Assembly: GCA_902517505.1 (NCBI GenBank)
Contig: CABYCL010000005.1
Location: forward strand, 1-63,564
Source: an uncultured SAR86 cluster bacterium
GTDB taxonomy: Bacteria; Pseudomonadota; Gammaproteobacteria; Magnimaribacterales; D2472
Direction of reading: 5' to 3'
Length of the DNA: 63,564 nucleotides
Positions 17,650 through 26,014 of this stretch are shown piece by piece. Numbering within the stretch: position 1 is the stretch's first letter; the number at the start of each line of letters is the position of its first letter. The position numbers and the translations under genes were made by a program. The notes under the pieces were generated by a model. The model saw only the letters and a list, made by a program, of their open reading frames with translations. It ran no database searches and was not told where the DNA came from.

Positions 17650-20060
17650 TATCTATATCTAAATCTAATTCCGATAACTCTTGGCTTACTGCCAGTTCTT
17701 CTGTAACCAAATCCTGGATAACCAGAAGTTCTGCCAGGAGGTGCAAGTCCTGCAAAATCATCATATATTGAGAGAAGTCCATCTTTATCAAATATATTAT
17801 TTACATATAATTCAATAGAAGTGTTATCAAAGTCTATACCTGTTCTAAAATTGGCTAAGCCATAGGAAGGTAAAATAATTGCGCCATCTGCGTAATCTTC
17901 AGCTCTGTCTCCAGTATAAGAATAATCTAAGTTCATATATCCAGATCTACCCATTAAGTTAAAATCCTTGTCAAGCGAAACATAAGCAGAAATTTCAGGT
18001 ATATATGCAAGTCTGTTACCTGATGATGCATATAATACTCCTTCTTGATAATAATCGTTTGCTAATGTTGAATCTACTCCATTAAAGTAATAAGTTAAAC
18101 TGGTGGTGTCATTTATAGCATAATCTAGACTCAATTCTATTCCAGTTACTTCTGCGTTTCCTACGTTATCAACAAATGCAATTGAAAGTAAGTTTATATC
18201 AAATGTAGTAGTTTGATAATCAGTCCAATCCATAGAATATATAGCTCCATTCATGACAAGTTTTCCATCATTTAATGTAGACTTAAATCCAAGCTCCATA
18301 CTTTCTAAATAATCAGCTTCATAAGTTCTAGGGGCTGTGTCAGAAGGACTCATTCTATTCACACCACCTGGTCTAAAGCCCTCTGTATAAGATCCATACA
18401 CCATAAAATCGTCATTAATATTATGTTTTAAATTAATCTTTGGAATTGTTCCAGACTCTGAAGATGTGAAATTCCCACCGATAAGACCATACTGTTTGTC
18501 ACCATAATAACCGTTACTTGCCAACAATTTCATATCTTGTTCATAATCTCTAAAACCCAAGGTTAATTGAGTTTTTTCTCCAATATCAATATAGGCCTCT
18601 CCAAACAAAGCTTCAATTTCACCGGTTCTATCTAAATCAGCTTCCCACCATGTGCCTGATAGACCATTACTATAAAAAGTTGCACCAGGCTGCAGATAAT
18701 CTACATCAGTAACTTTTTCATTAGTTTCTTGGAAAGCGCCAAGAACCCAATTAAATCCTGAATCATTATTTGAGGATACTCTTATTTCTGTTGCTGTTCT
18801 CTCAGCATTATTTCCTTGAGAGTATGTCATTCTAGGATCTCTACAATCATTGATATCTATGTAATAGTAACCATAATATTCATAATAATTACATACATAG
18901 TATGAATAAGCTGCAAAGTAATAATATTCAACATAACTAGAATAATCGTAAGTATATTCTGTGTCTCTTTCAAAAATAGAAGATGTTAAAACAACATCTA
19001 TGTCATCTGATATGCTTCCACTCAATGTAAATGACATTTGGTCAAATGTATCATCATATTTTTCAGGAGCATATCTTGTATTAGTTCTCTGTGGCATTCT
19101 TGCAGTTTGAAGATCATTTAAAATATCAGTTTCATATGAACCATTGTTAACTGAGTCTTGGGTTAGAAACGAGAGATCGAGATCAAAATTTTCAAACTCA
19201 CCTCTAATTCTTAATCGAGCACCTTCTTTTGAGGAATCATTATAATCTTTACCTGCAACATCATAGGGTTCTGTTGTATTATCAATTGTATAATTAATGC
19301 CATTATTTCTATATGTGAATGATGAGGGTTGATTGTCTATCCAACCACCATCTTGAACATCATATGCTGTTAATCTTGCTGCTATATTTGACCCAATAGG
19401 AAGATTAACAAATGCTTCTAATGAATTATCTTTTGAACCCATATTAATAGATCCATATTCAACATCAAAACCATAATCTATTCCTGAAGAGTCAGGTTTT
19501 TTAGTTATAATCTTTATATTTCCTGACGTTGAAGATGAACCATATAGAGTTCCTTGAGGACCCATTAAAACTTCAACTCTTTCAATATCATAAACATGCA
19601 GGTCTGGGGTTAAACTTTGTGCTGTTATTGGTTGGTCATCTAAATAAAGAGCTGTTGTGGCTTCTGTGCCAGCATAACTATTCATAATTGAGCCATCTGA
19701 AATGCCTCTAATATAAAAGTTAGATTTGCCTGGTCCAACATTATTAAATGTAACTGCAGGAGATATGTTAGCAATGTCTTCTAGACTTTTAATATTTTTT
19801 GCTTCTAGTTCATCTGATGATATGGCTTGAACGCTCATTGCAACATCTTGAATATTTTGTTCTTTTTTAGACGCTGTAACTATAACTTCTTCTACATCGT
19901 CCTGTGCATGGAGGTTATTTGATTGTGATACTCCAATACCAATAGAAAGTGCACCTAGAAATGATAAAGCATAATTATTATCTTTAAATACATCTCTTAA
20001 AATTTCTGTTAATGGATCAACTTTTTTTTCAAATAATGGTTTAAGTTGTATTGCTGGCAT
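17646..20060 (-). CDS. TonB-dependent outer-membrane receptor 2, with Tyr-rich insert
   Basis: 804 residues. An unusually long N-region (about 28 residues) precedes a hydrophobic export segment (30-45) and likely cleavage at LHAQ (50-53). TonB-box-like EEVIVTASK (57-65), plug with QDVAMSVQAI, FYIRGISDG and MGPQGTLYGSSS (to about 190), then barrel with TEGFRPGGVNRM; it ends in Tyr (RFRYRY). Paralogue of receptor 1. Residues 369-400 hold 17 tyrosines with acidic neighbours and two Cys around residues 390 and 406, probably an exposed loop. The leader carries TTAGGGGAAA before the ATG. The substrate is unknown. Confidence 0.9.
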   Translation of the reverse strand: MPAIQLKPLFEKKVDPLTEILRDVFKDNNYALSFLGALSIGIGVSQSNNLHAQDDVEEVIVTASKKEQNIQDVAMSVQAISSDELEAKNIKSLEDIANISPAVTFNNVGPGKSNFYIRGISDGSIMNSYAGTEATTALYLDDQPITAQSLTPDLHVYDIERVEVLMGPQGTLYGSSSTSGNIKIITKKPDSSGIDYGFDVEYGSINMGSKDNSLEAFVNLPIGSNIAARLTAYDVQDGGWIDNQPSSFTYRNNGINYTIDNTTEPYDVAGKDYNDSSKEGARLRIRGEFENFDLDLSFLTQDSVNNGSYETDILNDLQTARMPQRTNTRYAPEKYDDTFDQMSFTLSGSISDDIDVVLTSSIFERDTEYTYDYSSYVEYYYFAAYSYYVCNYYEYYGYYYIDINDCRDPRMTYSQGNNAERTATEIRVSSNNDSGFNWVLGAFQETNEKVTDVDYLQPGATFYSNGLSGTWWEADLDRTGEIEALFGEAYIDIGEKTQLTLGFRDYEQDMKLLASNGYYGDKQYGLIGGNFTSSESGTIPKINLKHNINDDFMVYGSYTEGFRPGGVNRMSPSDTAPRTYEADYLESMELGFKSTLNDGKLVMNGAIYSMDWTDYQTTTFDINLLSIAFVDNVGNAEVTGIELSLDYAINDTTSLTYYFNGVDSTLANDYYQEGVLYASSGNRLAYIPEISAYVSLDKDFNLMGRSGYMNLDYSYTGDRAEDYADGAIILPSYGLANFRTGIDFDNTSIELYVNNIFDKDGLLSIYDDFAGLAPPGRTSGYPGFGYRRTGSKPRVIGIRFRYRY

Positions 20061-20106
20061 AATTTCCCCTAAATTTATATTAGCTTTTACAATAATAATA
20101 CATTTG

Positions 20107-20122
20107 GCCTTGATTTCAAGGC
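20107..20122. promoter_or_regulatory. Short palindrome upstream of TonB receptor 2
   Basis: GCCTTGA (20107-20113), TT, TCAAGGC (20116-20122): a near-continuous 16-base palindrome in the 74-base spacer before the receptor gene. It has no U-tract on the minus strand, so it looks more like an operator or mRNA hairpin than a terminator for the upstream esterase. No regulator can be named. Confidence 0.35.
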
Positions 20123-20134
20123 AAAAAGAGTTGA

Positions 20135-21166
20135 TTAATTGTGATCAAATAATCTTTCAAGTAAAAAATCATTACCCCATTTATTAACAATTTGCTTACA
20201 TTCACTAAAGTTAATATCGTATTGAGTTGATGATCTGCAGTTTCCAGCTGAAGAATTATTGACGCCAGGCCAAGTATGACCTTGATTTATATTGAGTAAA
20301 TTTACAATTTTTACTCCGTTTTTACAGTCAAAATATATAGATTCATTAATTTCATCAAATTCATCATAACTTGAGGACTTTTTTTGCTTACATTCAAATA
20401 ATTCAGACCATCTATCAGTAATATCATTAATGGGCGTGTAATAATATTTATCCCAAGAGACAATATCAATTGGAGGAACGGTATCATCTTCTAGACCACC
20501 GTAAATAATATAATTAAAAGGATCCTTGGGTTCACAACTTAATCCAAGGGCTGGCGATCCTACTACATTTAAAACTCCACTTAACAAATCAGGATATTCA
20601 CAAGCAAAGGCATGCGCCACCATTCCCCCGTTACTCATGCCAACAATATATATTTTATTAAGATTATATTTTTCTTTAACGTCATCAATAATTTTTTTAA
20701 TAAATCCAATATCATTGCCACAGCTCGCCCATGCACATCTTCCTGCATCGGTACCTTCGCAATTAGAAAATTGAGGATAAGGTGTTGCATCTGCAGCACA
20801 AGTTTCACCGTCAGGTGTAATAGTTTTAGAACCTGTTAAGTCATTCCATGATGATACGTATGTATTATTTAGAAATCTTCCAAATGGCTTATTTTCGTAA
20901 AAATATGTACCTTGAGGATACACTGCAATGAAGTTATATTTATCTGCACTTAAATTAAAACCGCCTGTAGTTTCCTTTTCAAATCCAGATGCAGTTCCTG
21001 TATAACCATGAATACCAACAACCAGACTAGTTGTTTTTATATCGGTACTTGGTTTATAAATTAAATAATGTCTTGATTCACCTTCGAAATTTACATCAAC
21101 TCTTGTCATGTCCTCAGAAACAATATTTATTGATATTACTAAGAAAAATGTAAGTATAAATTTCAT
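20135..21166 (-). CDS. Secreted esterase, PHB depolymerase/feruloyl esterase-like (LpqC family)
   Basis: 343 residues with a signal peptide (hydrophobic 3-15). Alpha/beta fold: GIHGYTGTAS (51-60), VYPQGTYFY, nucleophile GMSNGGM with Ser 178, acid in YGGLEDDTVPP, His in QGHTWPG. Several cysteines in residues 120-150 suggest disulfides, as in secreted members. It hydrolyses ester bonds of a polymer or aryl ester outside the cytoplasm. It could be released by the type II system at 52-61 kb (inference). It lies three bases after a second hydrolase gene on the same strand, so they form an operon, possibly extending to TonB receptor 2. Confidence 0.8.
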   Translation of the reverse strand: MKFILTFFLVISINIVSEDMTRVDVNFEGESRHYLIYKPSTDIKTTSLVVGIHGYTGTASGFEKETTGGFNLSADKYNFIAVYPQGTYFYENKPFGRFLNNTYVSSWNDLTGSKTITPDGETCAADATPYPQFSNCEGTDAGRCAWASCGNDIGFIKKIIDDVKEKYNLNKIYIVGMSNGGMVAHAFACEYPDLLSGVLNVVGSPALGLSCEPKDPFNYIIYGGLEDDTVPPIDIVSWDKYYYTPINDITDRWSELFECKQKKSSSYDEFDEINESIYFDCKNGVKIVNLLNINQGHTWPGVNNSSAGNCRSSTQYDINFSECKQIVNKWGNDFLLERLFDHN

Positions 21167-21169
21167 ATT

Positions 21170-22063
21170 TTAATTATTGATAAATTTGACCAATGTATTG
21201 TAAGAGTTTTCCTTTGTGGTTTCACTAAAAACCTCATGCCTAGCTCCTTTAACGATTTCAATAGAAACATTTAAAAATAAGTCTGATAAAAAATTGAAGA
21301 GGCGCATAACTCCTTTCCCATTCTCTCCAACTGGATCATTTGAACCAGATATAACTAATATAGGAATAGATTTATTTGATAAAGAATAATTTTGATGTTT
21401 AAAAACATTTAAAATTCCGTTTGCAAGGTCATCCCATAATCCATTTGTAACAGGAAAACCACATAATGGGTCAGAAACATAATTATCTACATTGTCATTG
21501 TCAGATGAAATCCAATCTTTTTTAGTTCTATTAGGTTTAAAGAATTTATTATATGAGCCTAAAGTAATTCTATCTAAGAAATTGCTAACTGATTTTTTGC
21601 CGGATAATAATATCTGAATTTTTATAAGTATCTTCTGAACCCATATAATTACTCTTAATGGTTTACTTGATCCTGATAATACTAAACCGTCAATAATTAA
21701 ATTCTTCTGTAATGCGGATAGAGCAATCCATGAACCCATGCTATGAGCAAGTAAAAACTGCTTTAAATTTGGAAACTCTTGTTTAGATTGTTTTATTAAT
21801 TGTAATAATTCATCTACAACCAAACTCCAGCCATTTTGATCATTAAAAAACCCTTTTGGATTCATTCCTACTCTTTTTCCATGGCCTCTATGATCTATAG
21901 ATATTACATGGTAACCATCAATATTTAGTTTATTAATTATCCATTTATATCTTTTTATATGTTCTGCCATACCATGACTAATGTGGATAATTCCTTTTGG
22001 ATTTGGAGATTCTGATAAATACTTATAAATATGTTTTTTATCAATAGATATGCTATTACTCAT
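21170..22063 (-). CDS. Alpha/beta hydrolase, monoacylglycerol-lipase-like
   Basis: 297 residues, no signal peptide. Motifs of the serine aminopeptidase S33/lysophospholipase group: IIHISHGMAEHIKRY (about 25-39), IDHRGHGKR, nucleophile AHSMGS with Ser 108, acid in VISGSNDPVGE, and His in KGARHEVFSE. The HGMAEH oxyanion motif is typical of bacterial monoglyceride lipase relatives. It probably cleaves lipid esters. Three bases separate it from the secreted esterase gene downstream. Confidence 0.8.
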   Translation of the reverse strand: MSNSISIDKKHIYKYLSESPNPKGIIHISHGMAEHIKRYKWIINKLNIDGYHVISIDHRGHGKRVGMNPKGFFNDQNGWSLVVDELLQLIKQSKQEFPNLKQFLLAHSMGSWIALSALQKNLIIDGLVLSGSSKPLRVIIWVQKILIKIQILLSGKKSVSNFLDRITLGSYNKFFKPNRTKKDWISSDNDNVDNYVSDPLCGFPVTNGLWDDLANGILNVFKHQNYSLSNKSIPILVISGSNDPVGENGKGVMRLFNFLSDLFLNVSIEIVKGARHEVFSETTKENSYNTLVKFINN

Positions 22064-22102
22064 AATTTATAATAAACTTATAACCAAATTATTTAAATAA
22101 TT

Positions 22103-23218
22103 ATGCAAGAAATTCATATTGCTGGAACGGGTGTTTGGTATCCTGAGGATGTTATTACCAATGATGAAATTGTTTCTTCATATAATGCTTATGTAGATAA
22201 TTTTAATGAATCCAATAAAGACTCAATTGCAAGCGGTGATATTATTGCATTAGAACACTCTTCTGTAGAGTTCATAGAAAAAGCTTCTGGAATAAAGACA
22301 AGACATGTAGTTGATAAAAAAAATATTCTAGATGTAGAGAGAATGATGCCATCTTTAAAACATGAAGATGAATCAAGATTATCAATTCAAGCTGTCGCGG
22401 GTATTCATGCTGCAAAAAAAGCTATGACACAAGCTAATGTTACGCCAGATGATATTGATGCAGTTATTTTAGGGACGTCTCATAATGCAAGGTATTATCC
22501 AGCTGTTGCGATTGAGATACAAAATGAGCTTGGGATAGATGGATATGCCTACGATATGCTTGTAGGTTGCTCATCAACAACTTTTGCTATTAATAATGCA
22601 TACAGTGATATTGCATCTGGATTAGCTGAAACTATTCTTGTCGTAAATCCAGAAATCTCAACTCCGGCTGTAAATTTTGGCAAAAGAGATATCCATTTCA
22701 TATTTGGTGACGGTTGTGTGGCTTCAGTTATTAAGAAAAATAGCTCTTCAGAAAAAAGTTTCAAGATCTTAGACAGAAAATTAATGACTCAATTCTCAAA
22801 TAACATTCGAAGCGATTGGAGTTATTTAGCAAGAACTGCTTCAGATTATAAGACAGCTGAAGATTTAATTTTTAATCAAAATGGTGGCAGTGTCTTTAAA
22901 GAAGTTTGTCCTTTGGTAGCTAAATTTATTTCAACACAACTAGAGAAAAACAATATTAAGGTTGAGGATATATCTAAATTTTGGTTGCATCAGGCCAATG
23001 CTAGAATGATCAATCTTATAGTTTCAAAAATTATTGGATCAGATGATTTTGATACAAACTTAGCGCCTCTTCCAATTGAGTCATTTGGGAATTTAGCGAG
23101 TGCAGGCTCTATGTTTGCTTTTAACTTAAATAATGATCTTAAGTCTGGTGAAAAAGGTATTATATGTTCTTTTGGAGCAGGCTATTCAGTTTGTTCAATA
23201 ATAGTGGAGAAAGTCTAA
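22103..23218 (+). CDS. fabH: Beta-ketoacyl-ACP synthase III, long FabH form
   Basis: 371 residues, longer than E. coli FabH (317) but close to the Pseudomonas FabH2 type, whose N-terminus (NDE..SFNAYV) it also resembles (NDEIVSSYNAYV, residues 20-31). Thiolase-fold catalytic triad: Cys 156 in MLVGCSSTT, His 296 in LHQAN, Asn 330 in SFGNLASAG. It condenses a short or medium acyl-CoA with malonyl-ACP to start or bypass fatty-acid elongation in the cytoplasm. It leads a short operon with a small membrane gene and tspO. Confidence 0.85.
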   Translation: MQEIHIAGTGVWYPEDVITNDEIVSSYNAYVDNFNESNKDSIASGDIIALEHSSVEFIEKASGIKTRHVVDKKNILDVERMMPSLKHEDESRLSIQAVAGIHAAKKAMTQANVTPDDIDAVILGTSHNARYYPAVAIEIQNELGIDGYAYDMLVGCSSTTFAINNAYSDIASGLAETILVVNPEISTPAVNFGKRDIHFIFGDGCVASVIKKNSSSEKSFKILDRKLMTQFSNNIRSDWSYLARTASDYKTAEDLIFNQNGGSVFKEVCPLVAKFISTQLEKNNIKVEDISKFWLHQANARMINLIVSKIIGSDDFDTNLAPLPIESFGNLASAGSMFAFNLNNDLKSGEKGIICSFGAGYSVCSIIVEKV

Positions 23219-23219
23219 A

Positions 23220-23363
23220 ATGGGTGAGTATGACGCAGTTTGGGTATTTTTAATTTCTTTTGTCTTTGTAGGCTTCTATATTTTTATAGAAGCAAAACCT
23301 AAAGGCTCAAATCTCTTTGGTGGTATTTCTAAAACAATTAGTAGATTCTTTAGAAGCAGATAA
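23220..23363 (+). CDS. Small one-helix membrane protein
   Basis: 47 residues starting one base after the fabH stop. Hydrophobic helix at about 7-24 (VWVFLISFVFVGFYIFI), then a basic tail (KAISRFFRSR-like, ending SRFFRSR). The tight spacing to fabH and the fact that the next gene starts right after its stop suggest translation within the operon. No known family. Confidence 0.5.
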   Translation: MGEYDAVWVFLISFVFVGFYIFIEAKPKGSNLFGGISKTISRFFRSR

Positions 23364-23364
23364 G

Positions 23365-23805
23365 TTGTTTAATAAAAAATTAAATGTCTTTGTATTTGTA
23401 ATACTTGCATTAATTGTTGGCGGCCTTGCATCGTCTAACACATCTGATGATTTATGGTATCAGAGTCTTGTAAAGTCTGATCTAAACCCTCCAGGATATG
23501 TATTTGGAATTGTTTGGCCAATTTTATACTTGTTAATGTCAATATCTGCTTATAGGAATTTTGATTCAATTGCCAAAATATTTTTTATTCAATTATTTTT
23601 TAATACTATTTGGTCATGGCTGTTCTTTTTTTATCATTTACCTTTTATTGCTTTACTAGATATTTGGTTATTGATTTTCTTGAATATAAATATACTAATA
23701 GTTCTAGCTAAAAAAGATAAATTAGCAATGATTTTATACATACCGTATGTCATATGGCTTTTTTTTGCCTCTTATTTAAATATATTTATTGTTATAAATA
23801 ATTAG
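23365..23805 (+). CDS. tspO: TspO/MBR-family membrane protein
   Basis: About 146 residues with five hydrophobic helices. Signature: WYQSLVKSDLNPPGYVFG followed by IVWPILYLLMSISAY, and NTIWSWLFF later; these match the tryptophan-rich sensory protein family that binds porphyrins and related tetrapyrroles. No ATG is available. I chose TTG at 23365, directly behind the stop of the small upstream gene; TTG at 23317 would overlap it by 47 bases and add residues outside the family. Its stop shares four bases (TTAG) with the convergent nucleoside transporter gene. Confidence 0.8.
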   Translation: MFNKKLNVFVFVILALIVGGLASSNTSDDLWYQSLVKSDLNPPGYVFGIVWPILYLLMSISAYRNFDSIAKIFFIQLFFNTIWSWLFFFYHLPFIALLDIWLLIFLNINILIVLAKKDKLAMILYIPYVIWLFFASYLNIFIVINN

Positions 23806-25052
23806 ATAAAGATTCCTACAATCAATCCTGTCATACATGAAGCAAGTGTTGCTCCAATCAAAGCCTTAAATGAAACATTAATTAAATCATCTTTTCTTTC
23901 AGGCGCCATTGCAGTTATACCTGAAATTAAAATACCAACTGATGAAAGATTTGCAAAACCACAAAGACTATAAAAAGTTATAAGTTTTGATTTATCTGAA
24001 AGTTCGCCATTTTCAAGTGCCGCTAATCCTGGATAAGCAACAAACTCATTTAAGGTTGTTTTAATGCCAAGAAGTTCACCAGCGATGATTGCTTCACTCC
24101 ACGGTATTCCCATCAACCAAGCTATGGGTGCAAATAAATATCCAAGTATTATTTCAATTGATAGATCAAATCCAAACTGAAATGAAATTAATCCCAAGAA
24201 AGAATTAACTATATAAACAAGTGCTATCACCGCAATTAATATTGTTCCAACACTAACAGCAATACTAGTTCCGTCAGAGGTTCCCCTTGTTACAGCATCC
24301 ATTGTACTTTTATATACTTTTGGTACTTTGTTTTCATTGAAGTCTGTTATTTCGTTTGATGGGATCATGATATTTGCATACATAATAGCGGCTGGTACAG
24401 ATAAAATTGAAGCAGTTATGAAATGTTGTATTAAATTTTCATCACTAAATGAGGCCTCAAGAATACTTATTAATGCAACCATTACAGAGCCAGCAACAGT
24501 GGCCATGCCAGCAGTCATCAATATCAACAACTCTTTATTAGATAACTTACTAACATAGGGTCTTATAAGTAAAGGTGCCTCAACTTGACCTACAAAAATA
24601 TTTGCAGCTGCTCCCAAACCAACAGGACCACCAATATTAAATAGTTTTTGGCATGCTTTTGATATTAGATTAACTATAAAAGGAAGAATTCCCCAATACC
24701 ATAATATTGCAGAAATACACGCCATTACAATAATGTAAGGCAGAACACCAAAGGCAAATGTTTCCAGCAAAGATCTATAAGGCCCATCACTGTCTGATGG
24801 AGCATATCCAAAAACAAAGCTTGCTCCCTCAACAGTAGCCTCTTGAAGAACAACTACTCCATTTCCCATTACTTCAAAAACACTAATAATAAAAGGGATT
24901 TTTAACAAAACAATTGCTAAAACTATTTGAGCTAAAATTCCATAAGCAATAAATTTAAAGTTAATAATTTTATAATTGTCTGAAAATGGAACAGCTATTA
25001 TGATCAAACCAATGAAGCCAATAATTATTTGAAGTACATTGAAAATATCCAT
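23802..25052 (-). CDS. Concentrative nucleoside transporter (NupC/CNT family)
   Basis: 416 residues, about ten helices. CNT signature GAAANIFVGQVEAPLLIRPY (about 146-165) for nucleoside and cation binding, followed by MTAGMATVAGSVM, and later GEL, NEFVAYP and GFANLSSVGI in the second repeat. It imports nucleosides with Na+ or H+ across the inner membrane. One base separates it from the 2OG oxygenase gene upstream, so they are one transcript; in a streamlined marine cell this suits nucleoside scavenging. Confidence 0.9.
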   Translation of the reverse strand: MDIFNVLQIIIGFIGLIIIAVPFSDNYKIINFKFIAYGILAQIVLAIVLLKIPFIISVFEVMGNGVVVLQEATVEGASFVFGYAPSDSDGPYRSLLETFAFGVLPYIIVMACISAILWYWGILPFIVNLISKACQKLFNIGGPVGLGAAANIFVGQVEAPLLIRPYVSKLSNKELLILMTAGMATVAGSVMVALISILEASFSDENLIQHFITASILSVPAAIMYANIMIPSNEITDFNENKVPKVYKSTMDAVTRGTSDGTSIAVSVGTILIAVIALVYIVNSFLGLISFQFGFDLSIEIILGYLFAPIAWLMGIPWSEAIIAGELLGIKTTLNEFVAYPGLAALENGELSDKSKLITFYSLCGFANLSSVGILISGITAMAPERKDDLINVSFKALIGATLASCMTGLIVGIFI

Positions 25053-25053
25053 A

Positions 25054-25956
25054 TCAGTAAAGCTTTATTTCTTTTAATCTTTGGTTTAAAAAATCATTTG
25101 CGAGAATGCCCTCATCATTATCTCGAAAAATAGATTTCAGATTGATTGAAGGTGCTGGGTGAAGAAAAAATGGAATACTGTATCTAGGCTTTGATTCTTC
25201 TACTTCATCTTGAATGACTCTATGCGTAGTGCTTTTAAGTCGTTTATCTGTAACAAGCTGCATCATGTCTCCAATGTTGCAAACTATAGCATCGGTGCTA
25301 GGTTCAACTTTAATCCATGAGCCATCTTTGTTTAAGACTTCTAGCCCACCTTCTTCGGCTCCGATTAAGAGTGTTATCAGGTTTATATCTTCATGTGCTC
25401 TTGCTCTATGAGGGTTCGATTTAGTTTTAACTGGTGGATAATGAATTGATCTAAGTAATGAATTACCTTTCTCAATCCAGGAATTAAAATAATTCTGATC
25501 AAGGCTAAGAGAAAGAGCTATTACAGACAAAACTCTGGAACCAATATTATGAAGCTCTATATAAAGCTCATCAAAATGTTTATTGAATTCAGGTACTTGA
25601 GAGATGCTTAAATTTTCAGGAATATTTTTATCATACGTCTCATCTATAAGAGGTCCGTGATGCCAAAACTCTTTTTGGTCTGCTACCTTTTCACCAACAG
25701 CTGTTTCTATACCCTTTGGTGTATAACCTCTTGCACCTTTTGAACCAACAGAGCTATAGGTATTCTTAATTTTGTAATCTAAATCAAAAAAAGCTTTTGA
25801 TGATTTATAGCAACTATCTACAAGATCTTTTGATAAACCATGTTGAGTTATTGAAAAGAAACCATGATCAGACAAAGCCTGGCTTAGTAAATTAATTGAA
25901 TATGAGTCGCCCTTTTCAATTTCTTTAAAAGATAATTCAGGAATAAAATCTGTCAT
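25054..25956 (-). CDS. 2-oxoglutarate/Fe(II) oxygenase, isopenicillin-N-synthase-like
   Basis: 300 residues. N-terminal DIOX_N-like region (LSQALSDHGFFSITQHGL) and C-terminal jelly roll with the iron triad His 188, Asp 190 (RAHEDINLIT) and His 245 (STTHRV), and Arg 258 in PRYSIPFF for the 2-oxoglutarate carboxylate. It oxidises a small molecule with O2 and 2-oxoglutarate. Co-transcription with a nucleoside transporter suggests, but does not prove, a nucleobase or nucleoside substrate. It lies downstream of the Oar-like receptor terminator on the same strand. Confidence 0.85.
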   Translation of the reverse strand: MTDFIPELSFKEIEKGDSYSINLLSQALSDHGFFSITQHGLSKDLVDSCYKSSKAFFDLDYKIKNTYSSVGSKGARGYTPKGIETAVGEKVADQKEFWHHGPLIDETYDKNIPENLSISQVPEFNKHFDELYIELHNIGSRVLSVIALSLSLDQNYFNSWIEKGNSLLRSIHYPPVKTKSNPHRARAHEDINLITLLIGAEEGGLEVLNKDGSWIKVEPSTDAIVCNIGDMMQLVTDKRLKSTTHRVIQDEVEESKPRYSIPFFLHPAPSINLKSIFRDNDEGILANDFLNQRLKEIKLY

Positions 25957-25973
25957 AGTGAGATTATTTTAGC

Positions 25974-26005
25974 AAAAAAAAAGGCGGGTATACCGCCTTT
26001 TTTTT
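25974..26005. terminator. Intrinsic terminator, usable in both directions
   Basis: GC core GGCGG / CCGCC (25983-25987 and 25993-25997) around a five-base loop, extended by A-run before and T-run after, so both strands read stem plus U-tract. It lies ten bases past the stop of the receptor gene at 26015 and just ahead of the oxygenase start. Confidence 0.9.
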
Positions 26006-26014
26006 ATCGTTTGA

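Noticed and set aside
20526-20839. Open frames on the plus strand over the esterase gene
   Set aside because: They lie antisense to a gene with a clear signal peptide and catalytic triad, and their translations look like reverse-frame noise.
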